From: Chloroflexaceae bacterium
GTDB lineage: Bacteria > Chloroflexota > Chloroflexia > Chloroflexales > Chloroflexaceae
DNA length: 64,000 bases
Direction of reading: 5' to 3'
Assembly: GCA_025057155.1 (NCBI GenBank)
Contig: JANWYD010000001.1
Coordinates: 1-64,000, forward strand
Position numbers and translations under genes: made by a program. The notes under the pieces are model-generated. The model did not search any database, had not been told where the DNA came from, and saw only the letters and a program-made list of their open reading frames with translations. Below, piece by piece: positions 16,182 through 24,977 of this stretch. How positions within the stretch are numbered: the first letter of the stretch is position 1; every line of letters begins with the position of its first letter.

Positions 16182-18365
16182 GTGGTATGGATTGCACGGC
16201 TTATCTCGCGTCATACATCGCTGGGTATCGGTCTGACCCTGCTGGCGCTGCTGGTTGCCTGCGCCCCCGCGGCCCAACCACAACCGCCCGCTCCCTACGG
16301 GCTGGTCGAGCCTTTCCTCAGCGCCTGGCGCGGCGCCGGCGGCGAGGCGCTCGGGCCGCCGCTGACGCCGCCGTTGTGGATTGACGATTTCCAGGTGCAG
16401 TTCTTCGCCCGCCACGCTATTACCGCCGCCGATGGGCAGCGCGCTGTAGTTGAACCGCTGGCGCCGGGCTGGGAACGCCGTTACCCCGGTGACGTGCTGC
16501 GCCTGCCGGCCTCGCCCTTCCGCGCTTCGCTGAGTCTGAGCGATACCGCCGATCCTGTGGCTCGCCCGCTGCTCCCGCTTACGGCGACGCTGCGAGCGCC
16601 GGGCTACAGCGGCCCCATCGAGGTGCGCCTCTTCGATGGCGCCCTGCGACCGGCAGGAGTGGCGAGGACGGAGGTGAACGCTGGAAGTGGCGAGGTGACC
16701 TTGCTGCCCCGCGGGCGCGTGGGCGATCAATGGGCCGTCGTGCTGATTGATGGGCGGATCGCCGCCGCGCGCAGCCGGTTGTTCACCCTCGATCCCGTCA
16801 CCGAGGTACGTACCGGTCAGCCCGACCTAGATGCCCTCTACCCCCGCCTGCGGGACTTTATGCAACAGGACATGGTGGCCTATGACCTCGACGGGCGCCC
16901 GGTGCGTGGCTATCGTTCGCCCGATAACCCGCTCCTGTGGTTGCGGGACCATGTTTACCAGGGGCGCGGCTTTCGCTACTTTGAGCGTGACGTGACCAGT
17001 CTGCTCGACGCCTTTCGCGCCGCCCAGCGGCCCGATGGCAGCTTTCCCGACGTGATTGATTATCCCGAACGAGCGGTGCGCGCCTTTCGCAAAGAAGTCG
17101 AAAGCGACCTGGAGTTCCTCTTCGTCCAGGGCGTGTACGAGGCATGGCAGATGACCGGCGATGACGCCTGGCTGCGCTCCAATCTGGAGGCCATGCGGCG
17201 CGCCCTGCGCTACATCACCAGCGACCCGTTGCGCTGGAATGCCGAACGGGGCCTGGTGCGCCGGCCTTACACCATTGATATGTGGGACTTCTCCTATGGC
17301 CCGACGACTGTCAGCCCCGATGGACGACCGGCCCCCCGTCACTGGATTGACGCGGATACGATCTGGGGCGCATTTCACGGTGACAATACCGGGCTGGCCC
17401 ACGCTCTGCTGTTGATGGCCCGTATTGAAGAGCGTGTGGGCGATCCGGCTCTGGCTGACGCCTGGCGCACCCAGAGCCGCGACCTGATGCAACGCCTGAA
17501 CGATCTTAGCTGGAACGGGCGCTTCTTCACCCATTTCGTCCCCGAAGATCCGGCGTTTCGCCCAGACGGTATTGACCCGGCAACGCAACTCAGTCTCTCC
17601 AACGCCTACGCCCTCAACCGTGAGGTGCTCGACCAGTGGCAGGGGCAGCAGATTGTTGAAGAGTATTATCGGCGCCGCGATTTTGGGCGCGCCTTCGCCG
17701 AGTGGTACAGTATTGATCCGCCCTTCCCGCCGGGAAGCTTCGGTATGGCCGGAGGAAAGGGCGAAAACCCCGGCGAGTATGTTAACGGCGGCATTATGCC
17801 CCTGGTCGGCGGCGAGCTGGCCCGTGGCGCCTTTCGTTACGGCCTGGAAGCCTATGGCTTCGACATCCTCCGGCGCTACGCCGAACTGACCCGCCTCACC
17901 GGGGCGACCTACCTGTGGTACTATCCCACCGGCGCGCCCGGCATCCAGGGACCCGACACCCTGGCCACCGACGGCTGGGGAGCGGGGGCGATGATCGGCG
18001 CGCTGATGGAAGGCGCCGCCGGGTTTAATGATCGCGCCGCGGGCTACCGCGACCTGCTCCTTACCCCCCGCTGGGCCGCCGACCCGCGTTTTGTGGAGGT
18101 CTACGCTGTAGCCCGCTACGCCGCCTCCGACGGCTACGCCGCCTACCACTGGCGCCGCGATGCCCGCTCCATCACCCTGAGCGTCACCGGCAATGCCGAA
18201 CGCATCGAGGTGCGCCTGCTCCTGCCTGAGGAGGCCGCCGCCCGTCCGCTCCAGGTGACCCTCAATGGAGCCAGTCTCCCCTCCACGATCCAGGTTGTGC
18301 GCACCAGTTCCTATGTCGTCGCGCCGGTTAGCGGGAGCGACGCCGAGATGGTGATCCGCTGGTAA
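16182..18365 (+). CDS. lipoprotein with six-hairpin glycosidase-like domain
   Basis: The N-terminus is a lipoprotein signal: basic residues, a hydrophobic stretch and the lipobox LLVAC, so the mature 700-residue protein would be lipid-anchored outside the membrane. A first region (YGLVEPFLSAWRGAGGEALG, then QVQFFARHAI) resembles the short repeat seen in many secreted Chloroflexi proteins. A beta-sandwich (about 110-200) is followed by an (alpha/alpha)6 barrel like GH63/GH15/MGH1 glycosidases (WLRDHVYQGRGFRYFERD, RPDGSFPDVIDYP, IDADTIWGAFHGDN). The substrate is not defined. The start is ambiguous: GTG 16182 fits the signal peptide best, ATG 16083 is an alternative. Confidence 0.72.
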   Translation: MVWIARLISRHTSLGIGLTLLALLVACAPAAQPQPPAPYGLVEPFLSAWRGAGGEALGPPLTPPLWIDDFQVQFFARHAITAADGQRAVVEPLAPGWERRYPGDVLRLPASPFRASLSLSDTADPVARPLLPLTATLRAPGYSGPIEVRLFDGALRPAGVARTEVNAGSGEVTLLPRGRVGDQWAVVLIDGRIAAARSRLFTLDPVTEVRTGQPDLDALYPRLRDFMQQDMVAYDLDGRPVRGYRSPDNPLLWLRDHVYQGRGFRYFERDVTSLLDAFRAAQRPDGSFPDVIDYPERAVRAFRKEVESDLEFLFVQGVYEAWQMTGDDAWLRSNLEAMRRALRYITSDPLRWNAERGLVRRPYTIDMWDFSYGPTTVSPDGRPAPRHWIDADTIWGAFHGDNTGLAHALLLMARIEERVGDPALADAWRTQSRDLMQRLNDLSWNGRFFTHFVPEDPAFRPDGIDPATQLSLSNAYALNREVLDQWQGQQIVEEYYRRRDFGRAFAEWYSIDPPFPPGSFGMAGGKGENPGEYVNGGIMPLVGGELARGAFRYGLEAYGFDILRRYAELTRLTGATYLWYYPTGAPGIQGPDTLATDGWGAGAMIGALMEGAAGFNDRAAGYRDLLLTPRWAADPRFVEVYAVARYAASDGYAAYHWRRDARSITLSVTGNAERIEVRLLLPEEAAARPLQVTLNGASLPSTIQVVRTSSYVVAPVSGSDAEMVIRW

Positions 18366-18377
18366 GCCGAGGATGTG

Positions 18378-18607
18378 ACGAAACGTCTTGCACGCTCCCC
18401 TTCGCCCGGCGGCTGATTAGTCTGTGAACTAAGTTTCCTGGCATTTCCGCCCCCTCCTAGCCTCCCCCCGTTAGGGGGAGGAGTCGGGCGCCCTCCCCCG
18501 GCGGGGGAGAGTTGGGGAGGGGGCGGGGGTATAGCGAAAAACTTTGTTTACAAACTAATCAGGCTCCCGGCGGGCCGGTGGGCCGCGGCACGTGCAGAAC
18601 GTTTCGT
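18378..18607. repeat. 230-bp foldback (MITE-like) inverted repeat
   Basis: The ends ACGAAACGT (18378-18386) and ACGTTTCGT (18599-18607) are exact inverted repeats. Inside, CTGATTAGT and ACTAATCAG, AAGTTT and AAACTT, and CCGCCCCCTCC and GGAGGGGGCGG pair in register, giving two imperfect arms of about 100 bp around a C/G-rich centre. No open reading frame is inside. It begins 12 bp after the glycosidase stop. It could be a non-autonomous mobile element remnant or a very large 3' hairpin; no target-site duplication is obvious. Confidence 0.65.
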
Positions 18608-18652
18608 TGCACCCGCGGGAGGGCTTTGCCCGCCCGGACCCGCCAATCCAAT

Positions 18653-18660
18653 GGTATACT
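18653..18660 (+). promoter_or_regulatory. extended -10 promoter
   Basis: TGGTATACT (TG-N-TATACT) lies 41 nt before the ATG at 18701; no good -35 at standard spacing. Confidence 0.45.
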
Positions 18661-18700
18661 CCTCCTGGCGTCCCTGCATCCGCATGCCCCCGGAGGAAGC

Positions 18701-19498
18701 ATGGCCAGAACCAACTTCGAGCCTGTGCGGCACGGTTTTGCCTTTCCCAACTCGTGGCGGCTGAAAGCCGAAGAACGAACCCATCTGCGCCAGACGCTTG
18801 CCCAATCTACCGGCGAAGCAACTAGCGTCCTGGGAAGCGACCCCTTTGGACTCATCCGTGCGATGGTGTCACCGCAGCTGGGCCAGTGGATCGAAACGGC
18901 CCTGCCCGACACCTATGGCCTCTGCGGTGGAATGGCCTTCGCCGCGGCCGACCATTTCCGTGCCGGCAAGCCCGTTCCCCACGGTATGACTCCCACTGTG
19001 CCTCCCGATAGCGACGCGCCGCTCGAGCGGGCCATCCGCGAGTACCTGTGGAAACGCCAGCTCGATAGCCTGGCGTCCAACGCACCGGTGTTGCTCTCGT
19101 GGATGGCTATGCTCTTTCTGCCGCTGCCCGGCGCCGGTCCGGGCTGGTTGCTGGAACGCACCCGCGAGCAGTTCGCCAATCTCAAAGGCTTTCTCGCTCA
19201 GGGGCAACCCTGGCCGATATGCCTGATCGGCAGTTCGACCTCACCGTTCAACAACCATCAGGTGCTTGCCATTGGCGTGGATGACCGCGGCAATGGCGCC
19301 GGCACGATCTTCGTCTATGACGCGAACTGCCCTGGCCAGACCCAGACCATCCAGCTTGACATGCGCGGTGCGGCTTTACAGGCCAGTGAAAGTTGCCCTG
19401 GCGCCGAACGCGGCGCACTCCGCGGCTTCTTCTGCGAACACTATACCCCTGCTCCGCCACCGGATTTGCCTTCGGGAAGTCAGGGAGAAGGAGTTTGA
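18701..19498 (+). CDS. papain-like-fold protein of unknown function
   Basis: A 265-residue soluble protein with no signal peptide. The order Cys (TYGLCGGMAFAAADHF, about residue 72), His (SPFNNHQVLAIGV, about 186) and Asp (TIFVYDANCPG, about 207) matches the Cys-His-Asp arrangement of papain-like and C39-like cysteine peptidases, and the Cys sits at the start of a helix as in that fold. I do not recognise the family by name and cannot tell whether it is a protease, transglutaminase-like or acyltransferase. The ATG has GGAGGA 4 nt upstream. The hydrolase gene starts 22 nt after its stop. Confidence 0.65.
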   Translation: MARTNFEPVRHGFAFPNSWRLKAEERTHLRQTLAQSTGEATSVLGSDPFGLIRAMVSPQLGQWIETALPDTYGLCGGMAFAAADHFRAGKPVPHGMTPTVPPDSDAPLERAIREYLWKRQLDSLASNAPVLLSWMAMLFLPLPGAGPGWLLERTREQFANLKGFLAQGQPWPICLIGSSTSPFNNHQVLAIGVDDRGNGAGTIFVYDANCPGQTQTIQLDMRGAALQASESCPGAERGALRGFFCEHYTPAPPPDLPSGSQGEGV

Positions 19499-19520
19499 CA
19501 GGAGCATTGAACCACAGGAT

Positions 19521-20504
19521 ATGGCTACGACATTGACTGTTACTCCGTGGGACGCCGATACGGCCCTGGCAGGCTTCGAGGCGCGCACGCTCACGTTCCC
19601 TGCCGATGACGAAGGACCGGTCATCGCTACCCTGGTGCGCCGGCGCGCCGCTGCTCCGTCGGGCCGCGCGGCGCTCTACATCCATGGCTTTGTGGATTAT
19701 TTCTTCCAGACGCATCTGGCCGAGGCCTTCAATACCCGTGGCTACCACTTCTATGCCCTTGACCTGCGCAAGTGCGGCCGCTCGCTGCGCCCTGGCCAGA
19801 CGCCGCACTTCTGTACCGATCTCCGTGACTACTACGCCGAGCTTGACGCCGCCATCACCCTCATCTTCGACGAAGAGGACCGGCCCTGGCTCCTGCTCGA
19901 TGGCCATTCCACCGGCGGTCTTATCGCCGCGTTGTATGCCCACGAGGGGCGCTGGCGCGAGCGGGTCAAGGCCCTGTTCCTGAACAGCCCCTTCTTTGCC
20001 TTTTATCTCCCCCGGCGCCGGATGCTGGCCGCGCGCCTGTTTGCCGCCCTGGGCCGCTGGCGCCCCCGGCTCGCCTCTAATAGTTCCGTCTCGCCGTTCT
20101 ATGCCCATAGCCTGCACCGCAACTACTATGGCGAGTGGGAGTTCAACCTGAACTGGAAACCGATTGAGGGCTTTCCGGCCTATGCCGGGTGGATGCGGGC
20201 GGTGATGCGGGGACAGCGCCGGCTCCAGGCCGGGCTAGAGATCGCCTGTCCAGTGCTGATTATGCACTCGACGCGCTCGCTGCTCCTCTCCCGTTGGGAC
20301 GAACGCCTGCTGCGGGCGGATGCGGTGCTCAACGTGGCCCATATGCGCCGTTACGGGCCGGGCCTCGGCCCGCGGGTGACGCTGATCGCCATCGAGGGCG
20401 GCATGCACGACCTGACCCTCTCGGCTGCGCCGGTGCGCGCCCGGGTCTTCGAGGAGTTATTCGCCTGGCTGGAATGGGTCACGCTGCAGGGCCGACGCTG
20501 CTAG
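19521..20504 (+). CDS. alpha/beta hydrolase (serine lipase-like)
   Basis: A 327-residue cytosolic hydrolase. The oxyanion-side motif ALYIHGFVDYFF, the nucleophile elbow LLDGHSTGGLIAAL (Ser in GHSTG) and the late His in IEGGMHDLTLS are all visible, so the catalytic triad looks intact. The sequence resembles monoacylglycerol-lipase-like members. It follows the papain-like gene by 22 nt and ends at a hairpin shared with a convergent gene. Confidence 0.85.
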   Translation: MATTLTVTPWDADTALAGFEARTLTFPADDEGPVIATLVRRRAAAPSGRAALYIHGFVDYFFQTHLAEAFNTRGYHFYALDLRKCGRSLRPGQTPHFCTDLRDYYAELDAAITLIFDEEDRPWLLLDGHSTGGLIAALYAHEGRWRERVKALFLNSPFFAFYLPRRRMLAARLFAALGRWRPRLASNSSVSPFYAHSLHRNYYGEWEFNLNWKPIEGFPAYAGWMRAVMRGQRRLQAGLEIACPVLIMHSTRSLLLSRWDERLLRADAVLNVAHMRRYGPGLGPRVTLIAIEGGMHDLTLSAAPVRARVFEELFAWLEWVTLQGRRC

Positions 20505-20551
20505 CGACGGCGGCCGCGGGGGAACGCCGGGGGGAAGCGCATACCAAACGT

Positions 20552-20586
20552 CACGGGCGGGGTGACCGCACGGTCGCCCGCCCGTG
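20552..20586. terminator. bidirectional hairpin between convergent genes
   Basis: CACGGGCGGG pairs with CCCGCCCGTG, with an inner GACCG/CGGTC helix, followed by TTTC. It lies between the hydrolase (plus) and the PAP2-like gene (minus). Confidence 0.7.
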
Positions 20587-20603
20587 TTTCAGCAGTTTGA
20601 CCA

Positions 20604-21251
20604 TCACAGCACCCCGTAGGCGACAAATGCGCCGATCACGCATCCCGCCGCCAGGAGCAAGCCGGCAACCACCTGCATCGGGGTGTGGTTGCGGGTGCGC
20701 ACCCGCGCCCATCCCAGGGCCAGGGCGCACAGCCAGAGGGCCAGACCCAGCGGCTCGGAGTACAGCGCGGCCAGCGTCGCCGTCGAACCCATGCTTGAGG
20801 CATGGATGCTGATCTTCCAGTACAGGTTGATGAGCCAGGCCACTACACTGATTGCCAGCCCCGACGCCGCCAGCGCCAGGATGGGCCGCGGTGCGCCGAG
20901 CAGTTGCAACACGACCATACCCGCTATCAGATTGGCGATGCCGAAAAGATACAATTCATTGCGCTGCGAGCGCACCGAGATATCGTCATCGGTGTAGGCC
21001 CCCTGGCGCAGGCGAATGGTGAAGAAGAGGGTCGGCGGCAGCACCTGTAGCCCGGTGCAGAGCAAGGCCCAGTACAACCCTGTCTGGCGCGGCTCGACGC
21101 CTAGCAGACCTACGATAAAGATACTGACCATGCCGAGAAACACCGGATGAAACACCTGCGAGATAAGCCGGGCCACGGCATAGCCGCGGCCCGGCGCTGC
21201 CCCCCGCTGGATGGCCTCAGCGGTCAGATCGTTCTGTGAAGACATGTTCAT
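20604..21251 (-). CDS. PAP2-like membrane phosphatase
   Basis: A 215-residue integral membrane protein with five or six helices. The last two motifs of lipid phosphate phosphatases are visible: SIHASSMGSTATLAA (SGH-like, motif 2) and VRTRNHTPMQVVAG (R-x4-H, motif 3). Motif 1 is weak (RLRQGAYTDDDISVRSQRN), so activity is uncertain. It ends the glycan cluster and its start overlaps the upstream GT gene by 35 nt. The chosen ATG (complement of 21249-21251) has AAAGGA 5 nt upstream. A role in recycling polyprenyl pyrophosphate is an inference from context. Confidence 0.72.
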   Translation of the reverse strand: MNMSSQNDLTAEAIQRGAAPGRGYAVARLISQVFHPVFLGMVSIFIVGLLGVEPRQTGLYWALLCTGLQVLPPTLFFTIRLRQGAYTDDDISVRSQRNELYLFGIANLIAGMVVLQLLGAPRPILALAASGLAISVVAWLINLYWKISIHASSMGSTATLAALYSEPLGLALWLCALALGWARVRTRNHTPMQVVAGLLLAAGCVIGAFVAYGVL

Positions 21252-22404
21252 GCGATCCTTTACTCGGTTCACCGGCGCCGAGCGTCCGGTAGCATGCCAG
21301 TAAACGCTGTGCGGCCGTCTCCCAGCGAAACAGCCGCGCCTGGGCCGGTCCGGCAACCCGCAGGCGCGCGGCCTCGCGCAGGGCGCGGGTGATGCCGTCG
21401 GCGATGGCGGCTTCATCAAGGGGGTCCACCAACACTGCTGCTTCACCGGCGACTTCGATCAGGCTGGATACGCCTGAAGTGACCACCGGGGCGCCACAGG
21501 CCAGGGCTTCCAGTACCGGCAATCCGAACCCTTCGTATAGGGAGGGGTACACAAAGGCCCGCGCAAGATTATACAACGCCGGAAGATCTGCGTCGGCAAC
21601 AAAATCGAGCATGTGCACCCGATTCTGGAGCTCCAGTTGTTCCACCGTCGCGAAGATATCCTCGTAAAGCCATCCGCGCCGCCCGGCGATCACCAGGTGC
21701 AGCTCCGGGTCGGCGAGGCGCGCGAAGGCGCGCACCAGGCGTGGCAGGTTCTTGCGCGGCTCCAGCGTACCAACGAAGAGCAGAAAGTTCGTCGGCAGCC
21801 CTAAGCGCGCGCGGGTCGCTTCCAGGGCGGTGGAGGGCAAGGGCTGGAAACGCGCATCCACGCCGGGATAAATCAGGCGGACGCGCGACCCGTCCACTCC
21901 GAGCAGCCGTGCGAGGTCTGCCGCCGTGGCCTGCGAATCGACCAGCACCAGATCGGCGCGGCGCAGCGCGCGCGGCACGGCGCGGGTGAGGTAGCGCCGC
22001 AGCCCGGCCTCGGCGCAGTCTGGCCGCACCAGAAAGGTGAGATCATGCACAGTGACCAGGGTGCGCGCGCGGGTTGGCGGCAGGACGAAATCGGGAGCGT
22101 GCAGCAGGTCCATAGGGCCTGCGAGCGCCTCGGCACGCAGCGGCAGGCGCAGGCGCTGCCAGAGGATGGTGAGCAGGCGCGGGCTCAGGGGAATGGGCCG
22201 CAGTTGCACATTGGGGTGCGCAGCGCGCAGGGCGCGCAGATCTGCCACGTAAGGCGATGCGGCGGGCAGGGCGCCCGCCGCATAGAAGAGACGATAGGTG
22301 ATTGTTCGATCAAGCCCGACCACGGCGCGGATCAACTCGCGCGTATAGCGCCCGATCCCCGCGCCCTGCCATACTGCCGCGGTGTAATCAACCCCGATGT
22401 GCAT
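21217..22404 (-). CDS. glycosyltransferase family 4
   Basis: A 395-residue GT-B fold enzyme. The N-terminal domain has the GxGIGRYTREL glycine loop; the C-terminal domain has LLFVGTLEPRKNLPRLVRAF, the ADADLPALYNLA segment and the donor-binding YPSLYEGFGLPVLEALACG (E-x7-E). Such proteins transfer a sugar, typically mannose, from a nucleotide donor to a lipid-linked or polysaccharide acceptor. It is in the exopolysaccharide cluster and overlaps the PAP2-like gene by 35 nt. Confidence 0.92.
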   Translation of the reverse strand: MHIGVDYTAAVWQGAGIGRYTRELIRAVVGLDRTITYRLFYAAGALPAASPYVADLRALRAAHPNVQLRPIPLSPRLLTILWQRLRLPLRAEALAGPMDLLHAPDFVLPPTRARTLVTVHDLTFLVRPDCAEAGLRRYLTRAVPRALRRADLVLVDSQATAADLARLLGVDGSRVRLIYPGVDARFQPLPSTALEATRARLGLPTNFLLFVGTLEPRKNLPRLVRAFARLADPELHLVIAGRRGWLYEDIFATVEQLELQNRVHMLDFVADADLPALYNLARAFVYPSLYEGFGLPVLEALACGAPVVTSGVSSLIEVAGEAAVLVDPLDEAAIADGITRALREAARLRVAGPAQARLFRWETAAQRLLACYRTLGAGEPSKGSHEHVFTERSDR

Positions 22405-22420
22405 GCGCCTGGAACTGTGC

Positions 22421-22455
22421 CCCTGTAGAGCAACCTTGAAAGTTGCTCTACAGGG
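22421..22455. terminator. 14-bp perfect hairpin in the glycan cluster
   Basis: CCCTGTAGAGCAAC (22421-22434) pairs perfectly with GTTGCTCTACAGGG (22442-22455). It lies in the 58-bp gap between the flippase-like gene and the GT4 gene. On the minus strand, the direction of transcription, no T-run follows, so it may stabilise or process the mRNA rather than terminate it. Related to family B palindromes. Confidence 0.6.
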
Positions 22456-22462
22456 TTTTACA

Positions 22463-23554
22463 TCATCGCCTTTTGCTGAAAATGTAGGCGATAAAGCCGC
22501 CGAAGACGATGCTCCAGAAGTTGATCAGCCGGTCGAGGAAGGTGACTGCCGCACCCAGGTGCTTATCCACCCCGAAGAAGGTGAGCACCACGGTGATCGT
22601 CCCTTCGACGACTCCGAGGCCGGCAGGGGTGATCGGCAGCGCAGTCAGCAAGGAGGAGGAGAGAGCCACAAAAATGATCGCCGAGAGAGAGAGGGTGGCC
22701 ATGGTCGGTCCAAGGGACTCGATCACGAAAAAGAGCCGGAAGCCCTCAAGGAGCCAGACCCCCGCGGTCAACCCAATCAGACGAGGGAGAATAGCGGGCC
22801 TGAACGAGCGCAGGGCGGCATACTCAAAGCGCCCATAAAACCCGTGCAACCGTCGCGGCAACACCCGGTGAACCAGGGGGCTGAACCAGCGCATTCCCGC
22901 CAGGCCGCCGAGGATCGTCACCATCAGCAGGCCGCCAAACCCGAAGACGATCTGCGTGCCTTCGGGCATATGCGCCCCGAAGGTAAAGTACGCCGAGATG
23001 ACCAGCATGCCGAACAGACCAAGCATGTCGAGCAGACGCTCGGCGAAAATGGTGCCAATCGAGGTCGAGAAGCTGACCTTTCCATTGTGCTTGAGCAGAT
23101 AGGCCCGGTAGGCGTCGCCGAGCTTCGCGGGCACGATGCAGTTCGCGAACCACGATAGATAGATGTACTCCATCAGCGCGGGCATCGAGGCCCAGCTACC
23201 CCGGCCCTCATCAACCGGCACGCCCGCGTTGCGCAACAGCACCCGCCAGCGCAGCGCGCGTAGCGGAAAGGTCAGATAAAAAATGCCCAGACCAGCCAGG
23301 AGCAGCCAGGGGTTGGCCTGCCGCATATACTGCCAGGTCGTCGCCAGGTCAATATCCAGACCACGCAGGACAAAGATGACAATCGCGATGGCAAGGCCAA
23401 AAGAGATGAGCGTGCGCGGACTGCGCAGACGCTCCCATAATGAAAACCCTTCGCGGGCAATCTCGACCTCAGGAGAGACCTCAGGCGTCGCCAGCGTTTC
23501 TACTGGCAAGGGCGCCTCCGTGGCAGAGGAACCCTTCGTATGATCTACAATCAT
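22463..23554 (-). CDS. flippase-like integral membrane protein (LPG synthase TM family)
   Basis: A 363-residue protein with about eight transmembrane helices matching the lysylphosphatidylglycerol synthase membrane/UPF0104 family: LRALRWRVLLRNAGV, NCIVPAKLGDAYRAYLL, GTIFAERLLDMLGL and the terminal TPAGLGVVEGT. Members without the cytosolic aminoacyl-transferase domain, as here, sit in polysaccharide clusters and are thought to move lipid-linked sugars. A -10 element TATACT (23602-23607 on the minus strand) precedes it. Confidence 0.85.
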   Translation of the reverse strand: MIVDHTKGSSATEAPLPVETLATPEVSPEVEIAREGFSLWERLRSPRTLISFGLAIAIVIFVLRGLDIDLATTWQYMRQANPWLLLAGLGIFYLTFPLRALRWRVLLRNAGVPVDEGRGSWASMPALMEYIYLSWFANCIVPAKLGDAYRAYLLKHNGKVSFSTSIGTIFAERLLDMLGLFGMLVISAYFTFGAHMPEGTQIVFGFGGLLMVTILGGLAGMRWFSPLVHRVLPRRLHGFYGRFEYAALRSFRPAILPRLIGLTAGVWLLEGFRLFFVIESLGPTMATLSLSAIIFVALSSSLLTALPITPAGLGVVEGTITVVLTFFGVDKHLGAAVTFLDRLINFWSIVFGGFIAYIFSKRR

Positions 23555-23601
23555 GCCTCGGCCTGCCTTTTGTTAATGGTGCGGATGCTACATTCTGGAG
23601 G

Positions 23602-23607
23602 AGTATA
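23602..23607 (-). promoter_or_regulatory. -10 element for the flippase-like gene
   Basis: TATACT on the minus strand 47 nt upstream of the ATG at 23554; the -35 is poor. Confidence 0.35.
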
Positions 23608-23649
23608 CCGTATTTTGCACATTTGGGCCAGTAACAAATCTGTTAGTCT

Positions 23650-24621
23650 TCATACGACATTGAGAGTGGGCAGGACCTCTATCTGGTACCATTCCCAGAA
23701 ACGTGCCAGACCCTCCTCAACGCTGGTGCCGGCCCGAAAGCCCAGCAGCCGCCCCGCTTTTTCGGTCGAAGCGTAGGTAATGGGCGGCTCGGTTGGCGGC
23801 AGGGGCTGCGCCTCGATCAGTGCGCGTATTCCGGTGATCTGTTCGAGCAGGGCAACGAAGCGCTGGAGCTCGACGGGGCTCGAGTTTCCTAAATTGAAGA
23901 TTTCGTAGCCCCGCGCCCGGTCAAGGGCCGCGATCACGCCGGCAACGATGTCATCAATGTAGGTGTAGTCGCGGTACAGGCCAACTCCCCGCTCGAAGAG
24001 TACAATCGGCTGTCCGCGCACCATTCTATCAACAAATACATACGGCGTCATATCCGGGCGACCCCGGGGGCCATACACGGTGAAGAACCGTACTACACTC
24101 ATCGGCGTGCCGTAGAGGCTGTGGAACGTATAGCCAAGCACTTCGGCGGCTTTCTTTGTCGCGGCGTAGGGCGAAAGGGGACGATCAGTCGAATCGTCTT
24201 CTTCGAACGGCAATTTAGTCGTGCGACCATAGACCGACGAGGTCGAGGCGAGCACGAAGCGTTCCACGTCGTAGCGGCGGGCCAGTTCCAGCAGATGCAC
24301 AGTGCCGCCGACGTTGACCTGCTCGTAGAGAGCGGGGTTGGCGATCGAGGGCCGCGGGCCGGGCAGGGCCGCCAGGTGCACCACCTCGCGTGGACGGTAG
24401 CGCTCAAACACCGCGGCCAGCGCCTCGGCGTCGCGGATGTCGGCCTCGACCAGCACAAAGCCTGGCTGGGTAGCTGCCCAGGCAAGGTTACATCGTTTGC
24501 GTTCGGGAGCATAGTAGGGAGTGAAGTTGTCGAGACAGATCACCTGTTCTCCACGGCGCAGCAGTGCCTCTACCGTATGGCTGCCGATGAAGCCCGCGCC
24601 GCCGGTTACGAGACAGGGCAT
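23650..24621 (-). CDS. NAD-dependent nucleotide-sugar epimerase
   Basis: A 323-residue extended short-chain dehydrogenase. It has TGGAGFIGSHTVEALL (GxxGxxG), the LDNFTPYY strand end, ADIRDAEAL, the VVHLAALPG block, catalytic S-S with YAATKKAAE (Tyr-x3-Lys), and VRFFTVYGPRGRPDM. The last motif and the overall length match UDP-glucuronate 4-epimerase/UDP-glucose 4-epimerase-like enzymes. The exact sugar is not determined. Confidence 0.88.
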   Translation of the reverse strand: MPCLVTGGAGFIGSHTVEALLRRGEQVICLDNFTPYYAPERKRCNLAWAATQPGFVLVEADIRDAEALAAVFERYRPREVVHLAALPGPRPSIANPALYEQVNVGGTVHLLELARRYDVERFVLASTSSVYGRTTKLPFEEDDSTDRPLSPYAATKKAAEVLGYTFHSLYGTPMSVVRFFTVYGPRGRPDMTPYVFVDRMVRGQPIVLFERGVGLYRDYTYIDDIVAGVIAALDRARGYEIFNLGNSSPVELQRFVALLEQITGIRALIEAQPLPPTEPPITYASTEKAGRLLGFRAGTSVEEGLARFWEWYQIEVLPTLNVV

Positions 24622-24859
24622 AGCCGGTCCTCCTGTCCACGTGCGAGACGCTGTGCTCTGCTAGTCGCCCTTGCCCGCAGAGAGATGAGGAAGTCAGGGT
24701 TTACTACACCTTTTCCCGCTGCTCTTATGGTAAAACCAGGGCGGCGCTGCCGCAAAATAACGCGATGAAGAGAAGGTCCTGAAAGTGGATAGTCCTACCA
24801 GGCCCTTTCACGCATGGTGGTGCGGAAAACTGGTATTCGACCAGGGTGAGGATGTAGCC

Positions 24860-24896
24860 CTTCCGCATTAAATTAATCTGTGGCCGCTGTTCACGC
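24860..24896. repeat. 37-bp direct repeat, copy 1
   Basis: Starts CTTCCGCATTAAATTAATCT and ends GGCCGCTGTTCACGC; identical to copy 2, 71 bp downstream. It sits in the 356-bp gap between the epimerase start and the ligase stop, where I see no gene. Confidence 0.9.
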
Positions 24897-24930
24897 CGCA
24901 GCGTCCTGATGCGGCGGAGGGCGTTACCAA

Positions 24931-24967
24931 CTTCCGCATTAAATTAATCTGTGGCCGCTGTTCACGC
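24931..24967. repeat. 37-bp direct repeat, copy 2
   Basis: Exact repeat of 24860-24896, ending 10 bp before the O-antigen ligase stop codon. Contains the AT palindrome ATTAAATTAAT core in otherwise GC-rich DNA. Confidence 0.9.
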
Positions 24968-24977
24968 AGCGGCCCGG

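Noticed and set aside
24860-24967. Direct repeats considered as a CRISPR array.
   Set aside because: Only two units, no cas genes, 34-bp interval with no third copy.
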